The notes under the pieces: generated by a model
The model's input: the letters and a program-made list of their open reading frames with translations, nothing else
Told to the model about the DNA's origin: nothing
The model's database searches: none
Made by a program: the position numbers and the translations under genes
Source of the DNA: Neurospora intermedia
Taxonomy: Eukaryota > Ascomycota > Sordariomycetes > Sordariales > Sordariaceae
Reading direction: 5' to 3'
Length of the DNA stretch: 64,000 nucleotides
Assembly (NCBI GenBank): GCA_037102815.1
Contig: BTPP01000001.1
Coordinates: forward strand, 3,559,001 to 3,623,000
Shown here: positions 11,830 to 29,122 of the stretch, piece by piece
How the letters are laid out: each line of letters starts with the position of its first letter
How positions within the stretch are numbered: the stretch's first letter is position 1

Positions 11830-14148
11830 TTAAGGCCACAGGTTCTCCTTATTCCTGTCGCCCAGACCCCTCTCCCTTTCGGCTCTTTTGCGTTGCAATC
11901 GAGCAATGGCTGCTGCCCGGCGATCTGCGGGAAGTGTTGTGGATGCGGACGTCTTCGGAGGGGGTGTTGTGCTACCGACGTTCCAGACAGAGCTGCTGTC
12001 AATGTCAAACCCTTCCAAACGCGCAATGTTGGAATGCGGCACGACATCTGGTTTGAAGGGCTCAAGATCCGGCACCTTGAAGGAGTGAGAAGTGGGAGCC
12101 TTGAATGGCTCAAGCTCGGGCACTTCGTTGGAGAGAGGCCGGGCGATGCGCGTCATCCTATTCGTTGGCAATTGAGAGCCAGCATTAGCAGCCGCTGTTG
12201 CCGTCGCCTTGGTGCTCGTCCATGGCTTGTTCAGCTTCTTGCCTAGAATGTCCTCCAAGCTGGACTTTGTGCGGAGAGTCCTGGCAGCGGCAGATGAGCC
12301 GGCTGTCGTGGTAGTCCCTGCTGTTGTCCTATGTGAGGTGGCTGTCCGCTCAGGCTGGGTGGTCGTCCACAAAGGTGCTTGTTGCTTCGCGACTTCACCG
12401 AATCCTAGAGGCTTTTTGCCCATGTCTGCCTCTACCTTCTCTCGAAACGCACGAGAAGAAACCAACGCATCGTCCTCGTAACTGTACCGCTTGATGTCGC
12501 CCGTGTTGGTCCTGATTCTTTTCTGGGCTCCAGCAGCTGGTGCGGGAGCCAAAAGCCCTCGTTGAATGCTTGTTTTCCTGAGCGCATCTAGCTCCTTGAA
12601 CAGCAATGTGCTCTCCTCCTCGGCCGATTCCAGGAACTTGAGTGCTTCTTCTCGGTCATTTGCCTCCTTGATCTTGTCGTGGCTTGCTTTCAGTTTCGCC
12701 TCCAGGTTCTTCATCCGCGCCGCCCACTTGGACTCGATCGTCTCTGCCTTGAGGGTTGCAATCTCCTGCTGAAGTTCGGATATTTTGTCGTTCTTCTTTT
12801 CCAAAACTTCCCTCGCTTCGACATATCGGGATTTGGCGTCTTCCTTCAACTTGTTATAATCTGCCCTGAGCTTTTGAAGTTCATTGTCCTTGACCAGATT
12901 CTCATTCTTGGATTCGGCCAGCCGTTTCTCCAAGTCTTTGACCTTGAAATTGCTCAGCACCACCTCACTGTTGAGTTTCTTGTTCTCCTCGGCGAGTGCG
13001 GTGGCTCGTTGCTCGGCGAATTTGAGTTCAGTCTTCATTCGGCCCCGCTCATCCCGAAGCTTTCCAAGTTCCCTAACCTGTGACCTAGCCTTCCTAAGCT
13101 CTCGCTGGGCCTCCAAAAGTGTCCGATGAGTTCTTGGCGATGCAATCCGTCGTTTGTATGAAGCATGACTCCCAGCCTGATAGTCATTATGATCCTCTTC
13201 ATCTTCGCGCAGTATCTCCTCCAATTCCTCGACCTGGGCCCTGTACTCTTGCGCCAAAGCCTTTTGCCGATTAAGCTCTTCTATCAACCCGTTGTTGGGC
13301 TCGACACCACCTCGCTTCGAATAGACATTGACGTGGCGCGTCATCTCAGCGATTTGCTCCTCCATTTGCTGGACCCTCTCCTGTTCCTCCTTGAGCTTCT
13401 TGTTCAAGTCGACGGCCTCGGCATCTTTCAGTTTGGCGTAGGACTTTGCGAGTTGCTTATATCTAACCAGCTTCTCCATTTCCGCCCTCGCATCCGCGTG
13501 ATACTTTTCGAACTCGGCCTTCCAGTACCTTCCAGAACGCGAGTGTGGTTCGTTGAGATCGACCGTGGCATCTGTGATATCTGTTTCAAGATCCGAGTCG
13601 TCATAATACTCGACATCATCTTCATCCCATGCATCTTCGGCCGAAAACGTCTTGACACTAGGATCTGCGGTTTGCGGTCTGGTCCGTGAATTTTCAAGAA
13701 TTTCGGTCAATCGGGTCTTTGGTTTCGAGGCCTGACCGTCCGTGCCAAGGCCGCCCGTCGCGGTCAAATCCAGGGCCGATCCCGTCTTAACGCCATGACC
13801 AAAGGAAACGCGTTTGCGACGGGCTGCGCCGACGCCTGGAGTCAAGAGAATGCCGTTGGGTTTCGTCGGTGATCGATGAGGACCGGGCATAGGAGCGGCT
13901 TTTTTCGAGTCTTTGGCGGGTGTGCCGAACAAGGCAGTCTTCAAGGCGCGCACAGCGAAGACCGGCGCTGGTGTATCGGGGACATCGAGCTGGTTGGTAG
14001 ATTCATCTGGGCCAAATCGTCAGACTCAACAATGAAGAATAAATGCGCTGAGGCTTCTGCAATGGCCTGCATCCGTACCGGCATCGAGGGCGCCCTGTGC
14101 ATTTTGCGCATTCGAGTTATTGTTTCGCCGCAACGCCCAACTAATCAT
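11830..14148 (-). CDS. cut12: Spindle pole body protein Cut12
   Basis: Coiled-coil spindle-pole-body protein of the Cut12 family. In S. pombe, Cut12 is needed for bipolar spindle formation and recruits PP1 to control Plo1. Exons 14148-14079 and 14006-11830 give 748 aa, starting MISWALRRNNNSN. The conserved N-terminal segment is TPAPVFAVRALKTALFGTP, followed by RRKRVSFGHGVK. RVSF here fits the PP1-docking consensus (R/K)VxF known from fission yeast Cut12. An acidic stretch, DAWDEDDVEYYDDSDLETD, precedes heptad-rich coiled coil from about residue 180 to 500 (RYWKAEFEKYHADARAEMEK onward). The last 250 residues are Ser/Thr/Ala-rich and carry two copies of a VPxLEPFK motif. The 70-nt first exon restores an ATG: the long second-exon frame has none at its beginning. 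Confidence 0.85.
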
Positions 14149-14880
14149 TGTGTCGGTCGGCGATGGATGAAGAAGCTGAAGCGAGGTCTAGCGCAGCATA
14201 CTCTGGGCGGTCGGAAATGGGGGAATAGGCCCCTCGAATACGGTTCGCGCGATAAGGTGGGAGTTGGATGATGGTGGCTGATGGAGGTTGTCAAGGTAAG
14301 AATGGGATCGTATTCGCGGACTGCAAGTTGTGTGTCGCAGTCGGGAGCAATGGGAGTGGAAGAACTAATCCTGTTTGATGGGCGAGTGGGCGATTTGTTT
14401 ACTCTTTCCCTGAACAGGACAGACGGGAGCCAATGAGAATCGGGATGAGAAGTGGAGGACGAACGGGATGGATGAAGCTGACCTGATGGCTCGTCCCGCC
14501 ATCCGTTCAGCGTCCTGTCAGTGTGGTCAGTGCCATTCAGTTCCAAACAAACAGACGGGAGCGCGGCAAACTCAAAGATCTCAAGTCAGATTCCCAAGTG
14601 GAGTGGGACTGCAGGGTCTCCACTTGGGTTGTGCCTCTCTTCTTTGCTCAGGCCCCACTTGCGAGTGTTCGCCACGGTCCATCCCTCGGTCGGTGAACCT
14701 TGAGAACCTGGAACCCGCTACCCAGCTACGTCCCTACCTCTATGCTTGTACCTACTGTGAAGATAAGTACACTATGTAGTGACCTAGGTACTAGACTGTA
14801 CCCGCTCACAGCGGTGGGACCTAACTTAGTTTATCAGGACTCGCTGGGGGAACCTTATCAAGCCCGAGCTGAACAGCGGA
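14149..14880. promoter_or_regulatory. Divergent promoter region of cut12 and cpc-3
   Basis: Upstream of both cut12 (minus) and cpc-3 (plus). No gene is supported. An ACCTAGGTA motif of the dispersed palindromic type lies at 14782-14790. Confidence 0.45.
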
Positions 14881-15180
14881 ATGGATGCTGTTGTCGTGGA
14901 CTCGCGGGCTCTGGGCCATCCTGTTGTTGGGGACATTCACGGGTCTTCATTTCCATTTCAAGTCACAGTTGGAGTCATCCAACGAGTCACCCACTCACTT
15001 GTCCACTTCACCCATCTTACATCCATCCATCTCCTCTGCTCCCACTCACTTTTGGAAACGCGACTGTTGACCACGTCACTTCGTTTCCACCCAACCTTCA
15101 CCCTTCCCCTTCCAGCTTCTCTTCCTTTTTCCCTTTCTGAACCCTGTTTACCACGAGTTAAGATGGGCTCCGCTCAGTGA
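14881..15180 (+). other. Candidate upstream open reading frame in the cpc-3 leader
   Basis: An ATG at 14881 opens a 99-codon frame (start MDAVVVDSRALGHP) that stops at 15180, 134 nt before the CPC-3 start codon. A second in-frame ATG at 15163 would give a five-residue peptide, MGSAQ, with the same stop. Whether either is translated depends on the transcription start, which cannot be seen. The peptide has no recognised domain. Confidence 0.35.
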
Positions 15181-15314
15181 AGTCTCGCAGCCATCTCGGC
15201 TGTGTTCGTTGCATAAGGCCTAATACACCAGACCAACCCCTTTTTCACAACGACTAACAAGACTCACTGATTAATAACAAGGATCTCTGCCCAGCAGAAC
15301 CGGGTCTCGCAACA

Positions 15315-20476
<5,162 letters not shown>

Positions 20477-22399
20477 TCGAGTCGGCACGATGTTGAAGCC
20501 CTGGGGAGGTACCTAGCTTAGGTAGAATCCGTTGGTTGGTGGTGGGTTGGATGTGTGCATAAGAGGTATACAGTTGTAAGGCTAGTAATCCCACCTAAAT
20601 GCTTCACTGCTCTTTCAAATCGTCCGGTGTTCCTCTTTGCTTTTCATCCATGGTGATCCCCTGAAACACCAACTCGACTTAAGTCAACCTCATACACAGA
20701 ACCCTAACCCTTCTGTTACGGTGAAACGCCCGACCATCTAGCTCACTACGGGAAGAGCACCCTGCTGGCCAACAACCTAAGAGGTTCGCACACAAGATGG
20801 AAGCCAGGAAGAAGACCGATCGCGGAGGAACTGACCATCAAGGTCCTTGCCTAGGGTACTGTTACCCACCGGATCTTCTAACTGCCTGGCATGGACGTTT
20901 CCCATCCATGGTTTACGAGAAATGGGAACCTTCCCTCATGTTGGGTTACATGCTACCTGTACCTGTACCTACTCTTCTTATTTACAGTAAAGTGTTGTGA
21001 ATGACGGGTATATGATGCTTGAAAACCAATGCCGGCGAATGTGGATTCGATTAAGGCATCGATCATTTGATGTCCGGGCATCAACAGAAGGGGCCGACAG
21101 CATGGGAACTGCGTCACTTCGTAGCTTCAGTGGACCGACCGTGATCTAGTGTACTTGAGAAATTGTTAGTGCATCCATCCTCTGAAACATCCGATACCTA
21201 ACTGCAATTCTGAGCACCAACATGCCCTATCACTCACCATGCTCAATTTGTCAGTGGCAAAGGAACTGTAGTGTACCGTTGTGTCCGTCCCGTCCCGCTT
21301 TGCGGGTAGATTGTACACTACATGATTGTCTGATGGCCCCCCCTTCCCCAGGAAAATAAAAAAAATAAAAAAAAATAAGAAGGGCTGTTCTGGGAGGTTC
21401 CGCCTGCTTTGTAAAGGTTAACGGGCGATTACAATACGAGAACATGGAAGGGCGGGGATTACCGCCTCCCTCCTTTGGCGATACTCCCGTCCTGTCAGGT
21501 GTATTGAGTGGTCTTAGGTACCTCTAGGTATGCCGAGACCCCGAGACCGCCATTGTGCAGCGGTGTTGACCACCATTGACAAACGTAAGGCGAGACATGC
21601 AGTTGTTAGGATTTCTCAGTTCCTCGCTCAGCTCGGCTGCTGCACCACCATGGAAGAAGGAAGTTGGGCAATGACGGGACCATCACAAATGGTCTGGGTT
21701 GCTTCGTGTAGACTTAGGTTGAGAGTGCGTGCTAGAGACTGCCCAACCTCTATCCGGGTCCTCGCTCCGAGGAACCTAAGGGAGGAAGCGTGACCCTGCC
21801 ATGATTCCATCGCTCACATCGTAGTAGTTCACCGTGACACCTTTTCCTGATCCGGTTGTGACGCTCGTACGCCCTTCCACTTTTCCTCCCGTCTGACCCT
21901 GCTTTCTCCTGACTCGCAACCTCTCTGTTGTTCCAGATTGTCACCGCCCAGCCTTTGATTTTCAACCCACTTCCCAAAGACCACCATCGTGACAAACCGT
22001 GAACTTCTATCCCGACCGTCCGTGCTTCCATAGTAGTAGTCTATTCCCATTGTTTGGTTATCGTTATCATCCCATCCCTCTTTAAAAGATCAATACCCAC
22101 TCCGACCTTCACCACCGACCGTCTAACAATCTTCCCAAACACCCGCCCGCCTCTTGCCAACATCCCCTCAGACTACAAATACCACCATTTTCCTCTCGAG
22201 CCCCCGATCTTGCGCACGAGAGGAATCTTCGTCAGCATTTTACGTGTCGATCCCTTGACGAGCCACCATAACATATCTACTTGACCACCACCGCCACCAC
22301 CAACGAAGTAAAGTGGGCTTTTCCAGCGGCAACCCATTCTTTCTTTTGTCAACCTCCGCCACCGGCACCTCGCCTTCACTTTCGTAACCACATTTTGCC
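20477..22399. other. Intergenic: cpc-3 3' end and cdc34 promoter/leader
   Basis: No gene is supported in these 1.9 kb; the open frames are short and featureless. Short TACCTA/TAGGTA motifs occur near 20508 and 21518, and an A-rich tract at about 21353-21377. The last 400 bp are C/T- and CCACC-rich, as in fungal 5' leaders. Confidence 0.5.
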
Positions 22400-23251
22400 A
22401 TGTCGTACAGGACAACAGCGTCGGGAGCTACAACGCGCCTGATGAGTGAGATGAAGGCGCTACGAAAGGAGAAGTGGATTCACTTTGAAGATGTATGTTC
22501 TGACCCCGTTTGTTCTTTTCCTTTGCCGGTCTGTCCCTCGCGGGCGCAGTAACCGCACGTCGATTCTAGTATCACTCTACCTCTACTACGGAACTTAGAC
22601 TGACCCTCACTTCTTTGGCGCAAACAGGACGATTCTGCGGCCCTCAACATCCTCAAGTGGCGCTTCGGCCTCATGGTCATCAACCCCGACAGCGCCTTTA
22701 ACGGGGGGTACTTCCGGGCCGAGATGGTATTTTCGGACGAATACCCTTACCAGCCGCCCAAGTTCCGCTTCTTGATCCCCATCACTCACCCCAATGTGTA
22801 TCCGGACGGCCAGCTCTGCATCTCGATCCTGCACACACCCGGCGAGGACCTCATGTCTGGCGAGCAGGCTAGCGAGCGTTGGTCACCACTCCAGGGCGCC
22901 GAGAGTGTGCTGAGGTCGGTTCTGTTGCTGCTGGACGACCCTGAGATTAACAGCCCTGCCAACGTGGACGCGGGCGTCATGTACCGCGACCGCCGGGAGG
23001 ATTACAACAAGAAGGCCCGGGAAACGGTGGAGAGATCAAAGAAGGATATCCCGCCAGGATTCGAGATGCCGGTCAGCTTTGAGGAGAAGCCGCCTCCGAA
23101 GGCGGAGAACGACGACGATTTTTGGGCCGAGTCGGATGAGGAGTTTGACTTTGGTGGTAGTGACACCGGGGATGACGACGAGATGGAGGACTTTGAGGAT
23201 GGAGAGGAAGGGAGCGAGGATGACGACGACGATTCCAACTCCAAGCAATAG
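22400..23251 (+). CDS. cdc34: E2 ubiquitin-conjugating enzyme Cdc34/UBC3
   Basis: E2 enzyme that works with SCF ubiquitin ligases to mark cell-cycle regulators for the proteasome. Exons 22400-22492 and 22628-23251 give 238 aa. The UBC fold has HPNVYPDGQLCISILH with the catalytic Cys at residue 95, the same number as in yeast Cdc34. It is followed by the acidic-loop insertion TPGEDLMSGEQASERW that marks the Cdc34/Ubc7 class, then INSPANVDAGVMYR. The C-terminal tail is strongly acidic (WAESDEEFDFGGSDTGDDDE and onward), matching the Cdc34 tail that contacts the cullin basic canyon. The exon 1 product MSYRTTASGATTRLMSEMK fits the expected N-terminal helix. Internal Met codons in exon 2 are not credible starts because they would remove the first helix of the fold. 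Confidence 0.92.
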
Positions 23252-24811
23252 GCGGGCTTGTTTGCTTGCTTGCTTGTTGTTTCTTCAACAGCAACAGCAA
23301 CCGTTTTTATCGTGGTTGTCAAGCTGGGATGGATTTGGTCCGGGTCAGGATGGTGATGATATACCTTTCTCTTTTTTATTCTTGTTCTTTTTCAACCCGT
23401 GATATTTGCATAGCGTCGGGGACACTCGCGGTGTGTTTGGGCGTTTTCGTGGTCTCCCAAGCAGACACATCTGGTGGGAATTTCATTGGTCGCTTTTTTA
23501 CATACAGAGACACACCGTCACCCAAGTACTTGCCTATCCTTAGCCACAATGTCCTTGCACAGCGGAAGACATTGGCAATGACGGGAAGCGGTCTGGCTTC
23601 ATAGTTACATAGATTACCTTGAGCGGAAACGTCTAGACTAGAGCTATAGACTCAACTTTCGTTTTCATGGAGCGATGAGCGGATGTAGCCCCGCGATGGC
23701 ATCGCTGAGTTCAGAGAGCCAAATAGCCCGTCTTGAGCCCGTGCACGATGACAGAGCCCAAGACCTCCGTCCCTTGACACAGTGAAGAAGGGCCCGGGCC
23801 CCGGGAATGTCCCCTCAGCAGCCGAGCAGTTGACCTCCGAAGCCCCTCCATCATCCCCCCATGGGATACCCATTTCTGTACAGCAAATGGATTTTGTGAG
23901 CGGGCCGAAACCGATGAGAAACCGAAGGATACCTGCCCGACGCTCCAAGATCATGCATCTCTTCTTTGGCTTTCGTTTTCATCGTCCACGTTTACCCCGG
24001 CCCTAAGGCAAAACCTAACGGAAGTGCCTCAATACCTTCCCCCCCATTCCCCGCAGCTTTTGCCATCAATCAAAAGCTGCCCCTGCTGCCTTGTTTGCCC
24101 GTGTACCTACCGTAGGTACAGGGCTCGGGTACCTCATCAAGCAGCTCTTGCATTGTCTGACAACGTAAAGGCAAACAACATCCCAACCTGGCTTCCCATC
24201 ATCCCGTTCGCCCTGTCTTCGTCCAACAGCAACAACAACAATAACAACAAAAAGTAAGAGCAGGGCTATCCTTCGCCCACTTCATCCTTTTGGCACTTAA
24301 AACCAGCAAAGTACTAGCTCGACAAACGCCAAGAAATAGTACATTCCAAACGTCTCCTGCCCCGACCCCCGGTCCCGTCTCGCAGGCCCTGCCCATCAAG
24401 GTCACCATCGCTGCCCCGCCGATCCGATATCATTAAGTCAGAGTACCTAGCCTACGCAAACCTCAACTTACCAACTCTCTTCTACTCGCTTCGGCCATCC
24501 AGTCGCCATACAATTCGCCGCCCTTCTCTGACCCAATTTACAGCTTTACACAAATCGATAGGGCTTTTTGCGATCAGGATTTTCTTCTCTTTTCGACCGA
24601 CGCAAGCTGCTTCCCTCCCCTCCACCCCTGTGGCCAAAGTATCTCTGGATCAGTGGCAGCCCAGCTACATTTCAACCACCTGCGGCACGCTCCGACCAGG
24701 AGCGCGATACGCTGGGACTATTGGCGGCACATAGTGAACGAGCGCAAGAGCCGACTACAATTCGCACGACGGTGATACGGCTAGCGGCGCAAAAGAGGAA
24801 CATCGGACACC
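23252..24811. other. Intergenic: cdc34 3' end and promoter of the next gene
   Basis: No gene is supported. A palindromic TACCTACCGTAGGTA lies near 24104-24118 and a CAACAACAACAATAACAACA run near 24227-24250. The final 400 bp is probably the 5' leader of the UBA/UIM gene. Confidence 0.5.
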
Positions 24812-27800
24812 ATGGATGACTATCAGGAGAAAATCCAAATGGTGCGCGCCATCACCAATTACGGTGATGAGCCGACCATCGCAGCTGCTCTGCGAGCTAA
24901 AAGTGGCGACTTGGAAGCGGTCATCAACATGATCCTAGACGACTTGGATAAGGTTAGATTCCAGCGCACCACCCCGCGGGGATCATGTTGAGACGGAAAT
25001 GGGATACTGACGCTCGGGGTACAGTTTCAGAAGACCTACGCCTGGGATGAGAGTGTGTTTAATGCGAATCGTGAAGGTGATGGAGTTACAGCTGTTTATG
25101 GGCCCAATCAGTGTACGCTTTCTGTTCTACATCGACTCTTGTAACTGCTTGAATACTATGTTATAATCTTTTGCTGACAAGCTCGGGTTAGCTTTCCATA
25201 TTCAGCCTCCAGACAACAACAACAACCCCGTTCTCTACGGATACGACCCGGGATATGATCCCACCGCTCCATCTCGGCCCCCTTCGAGGGTTGACAATCG
25301 TTCCCCTATCGGACGCGCTGTGGAAATGACTACCGGCACATTTCCCTCCGGTGCCCCGACGAACCAACAGGAAGAGGACGCACAGCTACAACAAGCCCTT
25401 GCGGCTTCCATGAATCCTTCGGGCATGCACACCCCTCAGCCGAGTACCAACGGACATTCATTACCGCCGCAGTTGCCCCCTCCACCCCCACCCCAAGAGT
25501 CGGGCGTCACCAGCAATGGCGCATATTTTGGTCCAGCGAATAGGACGGACTATGATCCGAATCAATGGGCCATGGTTCCCCTCAGGCTTCGCCAAACGGA
25601 TCCAAGACCAGTCAGCAGAGCAAGAGCTCCCGGGAGCCCGGCTTTTTTGAGGAACCGTTCCGAAAATTCGACCAACCGACACCGTATCGGTGGAATTTTG
25701 ACGATATTACACTCCATCCCCGCCGCACGGAACGCGCTGCTCCAGATAGGCGCTGCGCCGGAATACGGCTATGGAAGCAACAGTGAATGGTGGAAGGGAC
25801 AAAAGATTCTTCCCCCGGAGCTACAGGCACGTAGTCAACAAATTGACTCGGGACGGGATCAGTTGGTCCCCCCGTGGTCGGACGAGCTTCATCGCTTGAT
25901 GGCATTCCTGGACTCAACAGAAAGGGCCTACGGAACGGCAGACATCTTGGCGGACTGCAGAGCTCCCGGGGTCGAAGAGCGCTGGGATAGCGAGAAGGAA
26001 TTCTTCGACAGCCACTTGGAGATGCTGAAAGCAAGAAATGATGGCAGCTGGGACGATCTCACCATGTGTTATAAAAAGTCCCTATACGGCACAGCAGAAG
26101 GCTCCTCGGAAGAACATGTCAACATTCTGGACTGCGAAGGTGTCGATCTTACAACAGGCAACCTCTACGGCTGTCTTGATAAGGTATTTTGGGTGGACCG
26201 GAATACTTCAATAGAGTCACTGGATGGCGCCCCTTACAGCACCATAAGTAAGCTTCCTGAGGTACTCACAATTGGGCTTAAAGCATCACAGGGACTCCCG
26301 GCAGCTCTTGACATACCCGAGACGATATACCTTGACCGATACTTGGCAACCAATGAAGAGAAAATCAACGAACTACAAGCAGATTTATCAAGACTTGTGT
26401 ACGCATATCGCAAATGTGTGGAGGAGGAGGAAAGGTTGACAACATGGAGCAATAACCAAACGGGTAAACCTGTGGATCGTCGCACTTTGATCGCAGACAG
26501 TATTGAACGCTGCAAAGACCATATCCAACAAGTCAAAAATCGGGCATCCTGGAGGAACTTCCAAGAGTCAAGTTCCGATGTTGGCGACAATGGGAATGGT
26601 TACCAGCTTTATCTAGCGGGCGCTGATAAGGAGGCTCCGGTTTCACCGGAGGAGGCGAACGTCATCGCTTATTACGAGCGCAAGATCAAATTTCTGACAG
26701 AACAGGCGGCCAGAATTGAACAGATCATGCAAGGTAGGGTCACTGTGGCCACTCTCTAAGGCTAATTTCTTCTTCCATATGCTATCAAATGTACTGAAAT
26801 GCTGACCTACTGATTTACAGGCACTATTGCGCCACAAAAACGACGCATTTTGGACGCTTTGGACCAACATAGCAAGGTTCTCACTGTTCCTGCCCCGGAC
26901 AATTCATGGGTCCCCACGGCCAAATATACTCTTCGTGGCATGACAAGCGAGCCGAACACAGTGTTCTTGCGGAAACAGGAAGTAGAGCTTATTGACCTCG
27001 ACAATGGTGAGGTTCCTGCGGAACAGTGGTATAAGATTTGGAGCTATTCCGGGAACAACTATGCCGTGCAGATCGAAGTAAGTTCCTCTGCATAAGATCC
27101 ATGAGACCGACAGTGGTGGGCGGATCGGGTTTGCTAACGTTATATTATCAGAAAACAACCTACGAGGCTGCTATCTCGCAGGCTTGCGCGGTCGGCACTG
27201 AACCTCTTCTCATTTACGCTTCGGACAAGGCAATGAAAACTGAACCAATCCCGTTGAATGACGCTCTAAAGGCCTTTGTCAGGTTTGACAATAAGTTCTT
27301 CAGCCAAGAGCTGGCGCAGAATGAGCACGAACAGCACGAAGACTCCAGAAAGCGTGGACCCATCTCGATGTCGTCTCCGGACTCGAAAAGACGTAACAGG
27401 TCCAACAGTCTCGACTCAATGGCCACTAATCACGCATCAGCGGGGGATCTAGATGAGGAAATGCGTGACGAAGAATTCGTCGAATTTGCCAGCGGATCGA
27501 TGTACGGAAGCAGCGCGGAGAAGGCTATCACCAGCTCTGACCATGATATGATGGACGGTCTCCCTCCTTCCTTACGTCAGGAAGATGGCCGCGCCTCGCA
27601 TCCCAATGCTTTAGTTGACCTGCTCACACCACCCTATGAAGAAAAGGTAGAGAGCAAGGAAAAGGAGTCATCGAACATGGATACCTCGATGGATGCCGCA
27701 TCAGAAAGCATGAGGCGGGTGTCCCTTGACGAGGACAAGATGGATGTCGAGTGGAATCAAGCGGAAGTCGTTACCAACACCGTTGGCAACCAGGCCAGCG

Positions 27801-28003
27801 GATCCAGTGCCCATACTGAGGACTCTGGTATTACCCTGAAACCAACTGGAGGTGCCGAAGATGGCACCAGACCGGCGAAGAGCCCAGAGATGCAAGAGCG
27901 CAGTAACAATCCCTTTCTCGCCAGGGCATCCAACACTTCCATTGCCGCGACGACTTCGGACAGCACCCCACAGCCATATAGCCGCGCTACTATGGACTTT
28001 TAG
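24812..28003 (+). CDS. UBA/UIM protein with degenerate USP (pseudo-deubiquitinase) domain
   Basis: Predicted ubiquitin-binding protein. Exons 24812-24952, 25025-25112, 25192-26733, 26821-27077 and 27152-28003 give 959 aa. Residues 5-45 look UBA-like (RAITNYGDEPTIAAALRAK, then GDLEAVINMILDDL). Residues about 137-152 form a UIM (EEDAQLQQALAASM). From about 195 to 785 the layout resembles a USP catalytic domain: RIGGILTILHSIPAARNALL matches the helix after the Cys box, DELHRLMAFLDSTERAYGTA follows, and EQWYKIWSY with EPLLIYASDK matches the domain end. The Cys box itself is missing; the first Cys in the whole protein is residue 332. There is no GHY-type His box. It is therefore predicted inactive as a protease. 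The last 180 residues are Ser/Asp-rich and disordered. The family is inferred and no specific function is claimed. Confidence 0.72.
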
Positions 28004-29041
28004 GTAGAGGAATTAGCGCCTCAATACGAGGGGTTTGAACCAAACATTGCTTTCTCGCGTGTTCACACGCGAACTAGAAAGTTGTTTGAGAATGATGGCT
28101 CAAAGGCTCGGATTGCATCTCCTCTTTCCAGCGTGCTGCGAGGGGGCTATGCGTTATGGACAGACTGTCCGAGCAAGAGTTCTTCTCCACCATTGGCAAA
28201 ATATAGAGACTCCAACACTGCGTACAAGCAACAGGACTTAGCACGCTCCGAGTCACACAAGCCATCTGACCCGGCAATGCCCCAGACCCTGGACGAGGAT
28301 CACCCCATAAACGATGGGGATCAGGACGAGACGCCCAAACGAAGCAGAGCGTATCCCCGGTGGAAAGTTTGGCGAGACGTGCAAGGCTGCATTCGAGCCC
28401 CCCACAGACATTAAATATCAGCCCCGAATGCCCAAAGTCTTGAAGTCCGACTGGATGTAAAGTCGAGTCTCAGACCAAACTGTGACGAGAAAAAGCATAG
28501 GAGGAGTTGAGTGGATGATTGGTTCGCGAGCTTCCTCGATGGTGTCATAACTTCGGAAACACAGCGACTTTGCTTAACGATATCTGTGACACTTTAAGCA
28601 GATGGGTTTGCATAGCGGAACTCCATTCGACTCGAAGATGTTATGTTTCTATGTGACATACATCCATCACAAAACCAGTGAACAGTTTTGCGTACTTGCA
28701 TGTTAAGCTACGAAGAGCAAAAGATTCGGGGGGGAATAGTAGGCAGGGTAGTGTTGTGATCAATGCAATAGGACATGATACCCTACGTGGGGCAGCCGCT
28801 TTGTGAAGAAGAACAGTGACCAGTCCGTATAATGCTTTGTGTCAGTGTGCTGAAATAACTGTTTGAAATGACGAAAAGGCGGGCTGACTGAGAAAATCAA
28901 CGGATGTACGAACTTGATGATTGATAGGTATGAATTGTGCTCCTGCATCGTCGACAAGATTGAATCGAGGCAACGAACCTTGAAATGGATCATGACCGTT
29001 ATAGGCGGCTGAACTGAATGAAATCAGCAATAATAGTCGGA
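28004..29041. other. Intergenic 3' region and tRNA upstream flank
   Basis: About 1 kb with no supported gene. An open frame near 28082-28414 has no ATG context or motif that convinces me and probably lies in the 3' UTR of the preceding gene. Confidence 0.45.
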
Positions 29042-29114
29042 GCTCGAATAGTGTAGTGGTTATCACGTTCGCCTCACACGCGAAAGGTCCCAGGTTCGAA
29101 ACCTGGTTCGAGCA
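29042..29114 (+). tRNA. tRNA-Val (anticodon CAC)
   Basis: A 73-nt cloverleaf including the discriminator A. The acceptor stem GCTCGAA pairs with TTCGAGC. The anticodon stem TTCGC/GCGAA closes the loop CTCACAC with anticodon CAC (valine). The T arm is CCAGG-TTCGAAA-CCTGG. The D arm is GTG...CAC around AGTGGTTAT. There is no intron. The internal A box (around GTGTAGTGGTTATCAC) and B box (GGTTCGAAACC) are present. Confidence 0.96.
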
Positions 29115-29117
29115 ACG

Positions 29118-29122
29118 TTTTT
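29118..29122 (+). terminator. Pol III T-run terminator of tRNA-Val
   Basis: Five T residues begin four bases after the discriminator base, the usual position for an RNA polymerase III stop. A second T-run follows at about 29130-29134. Confidence 0.7.

Noticed and set aside
11830-13953. Cut12 starting at 13953
   Set aside because: That codon is GTG (Val). A first exon at 14148-14079 with a real ATG splices in phase and gives the conserved N-terminus.
22673-23251. Cdc34 starting at the Met in exon 2
   Set aside because: It would remove the N-terminal helix of the UBC fold. The upstream exon at 22400-22492 supplies it in phase and puts the catalytic Cys at residue 95.
28082-28414. Possible extra exon after the pseudo-USP gene
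   Set aside because: The gene already ends at a clear stop at 28003, and no donor/acceptor pair links this frame in phase to conserved sequence.
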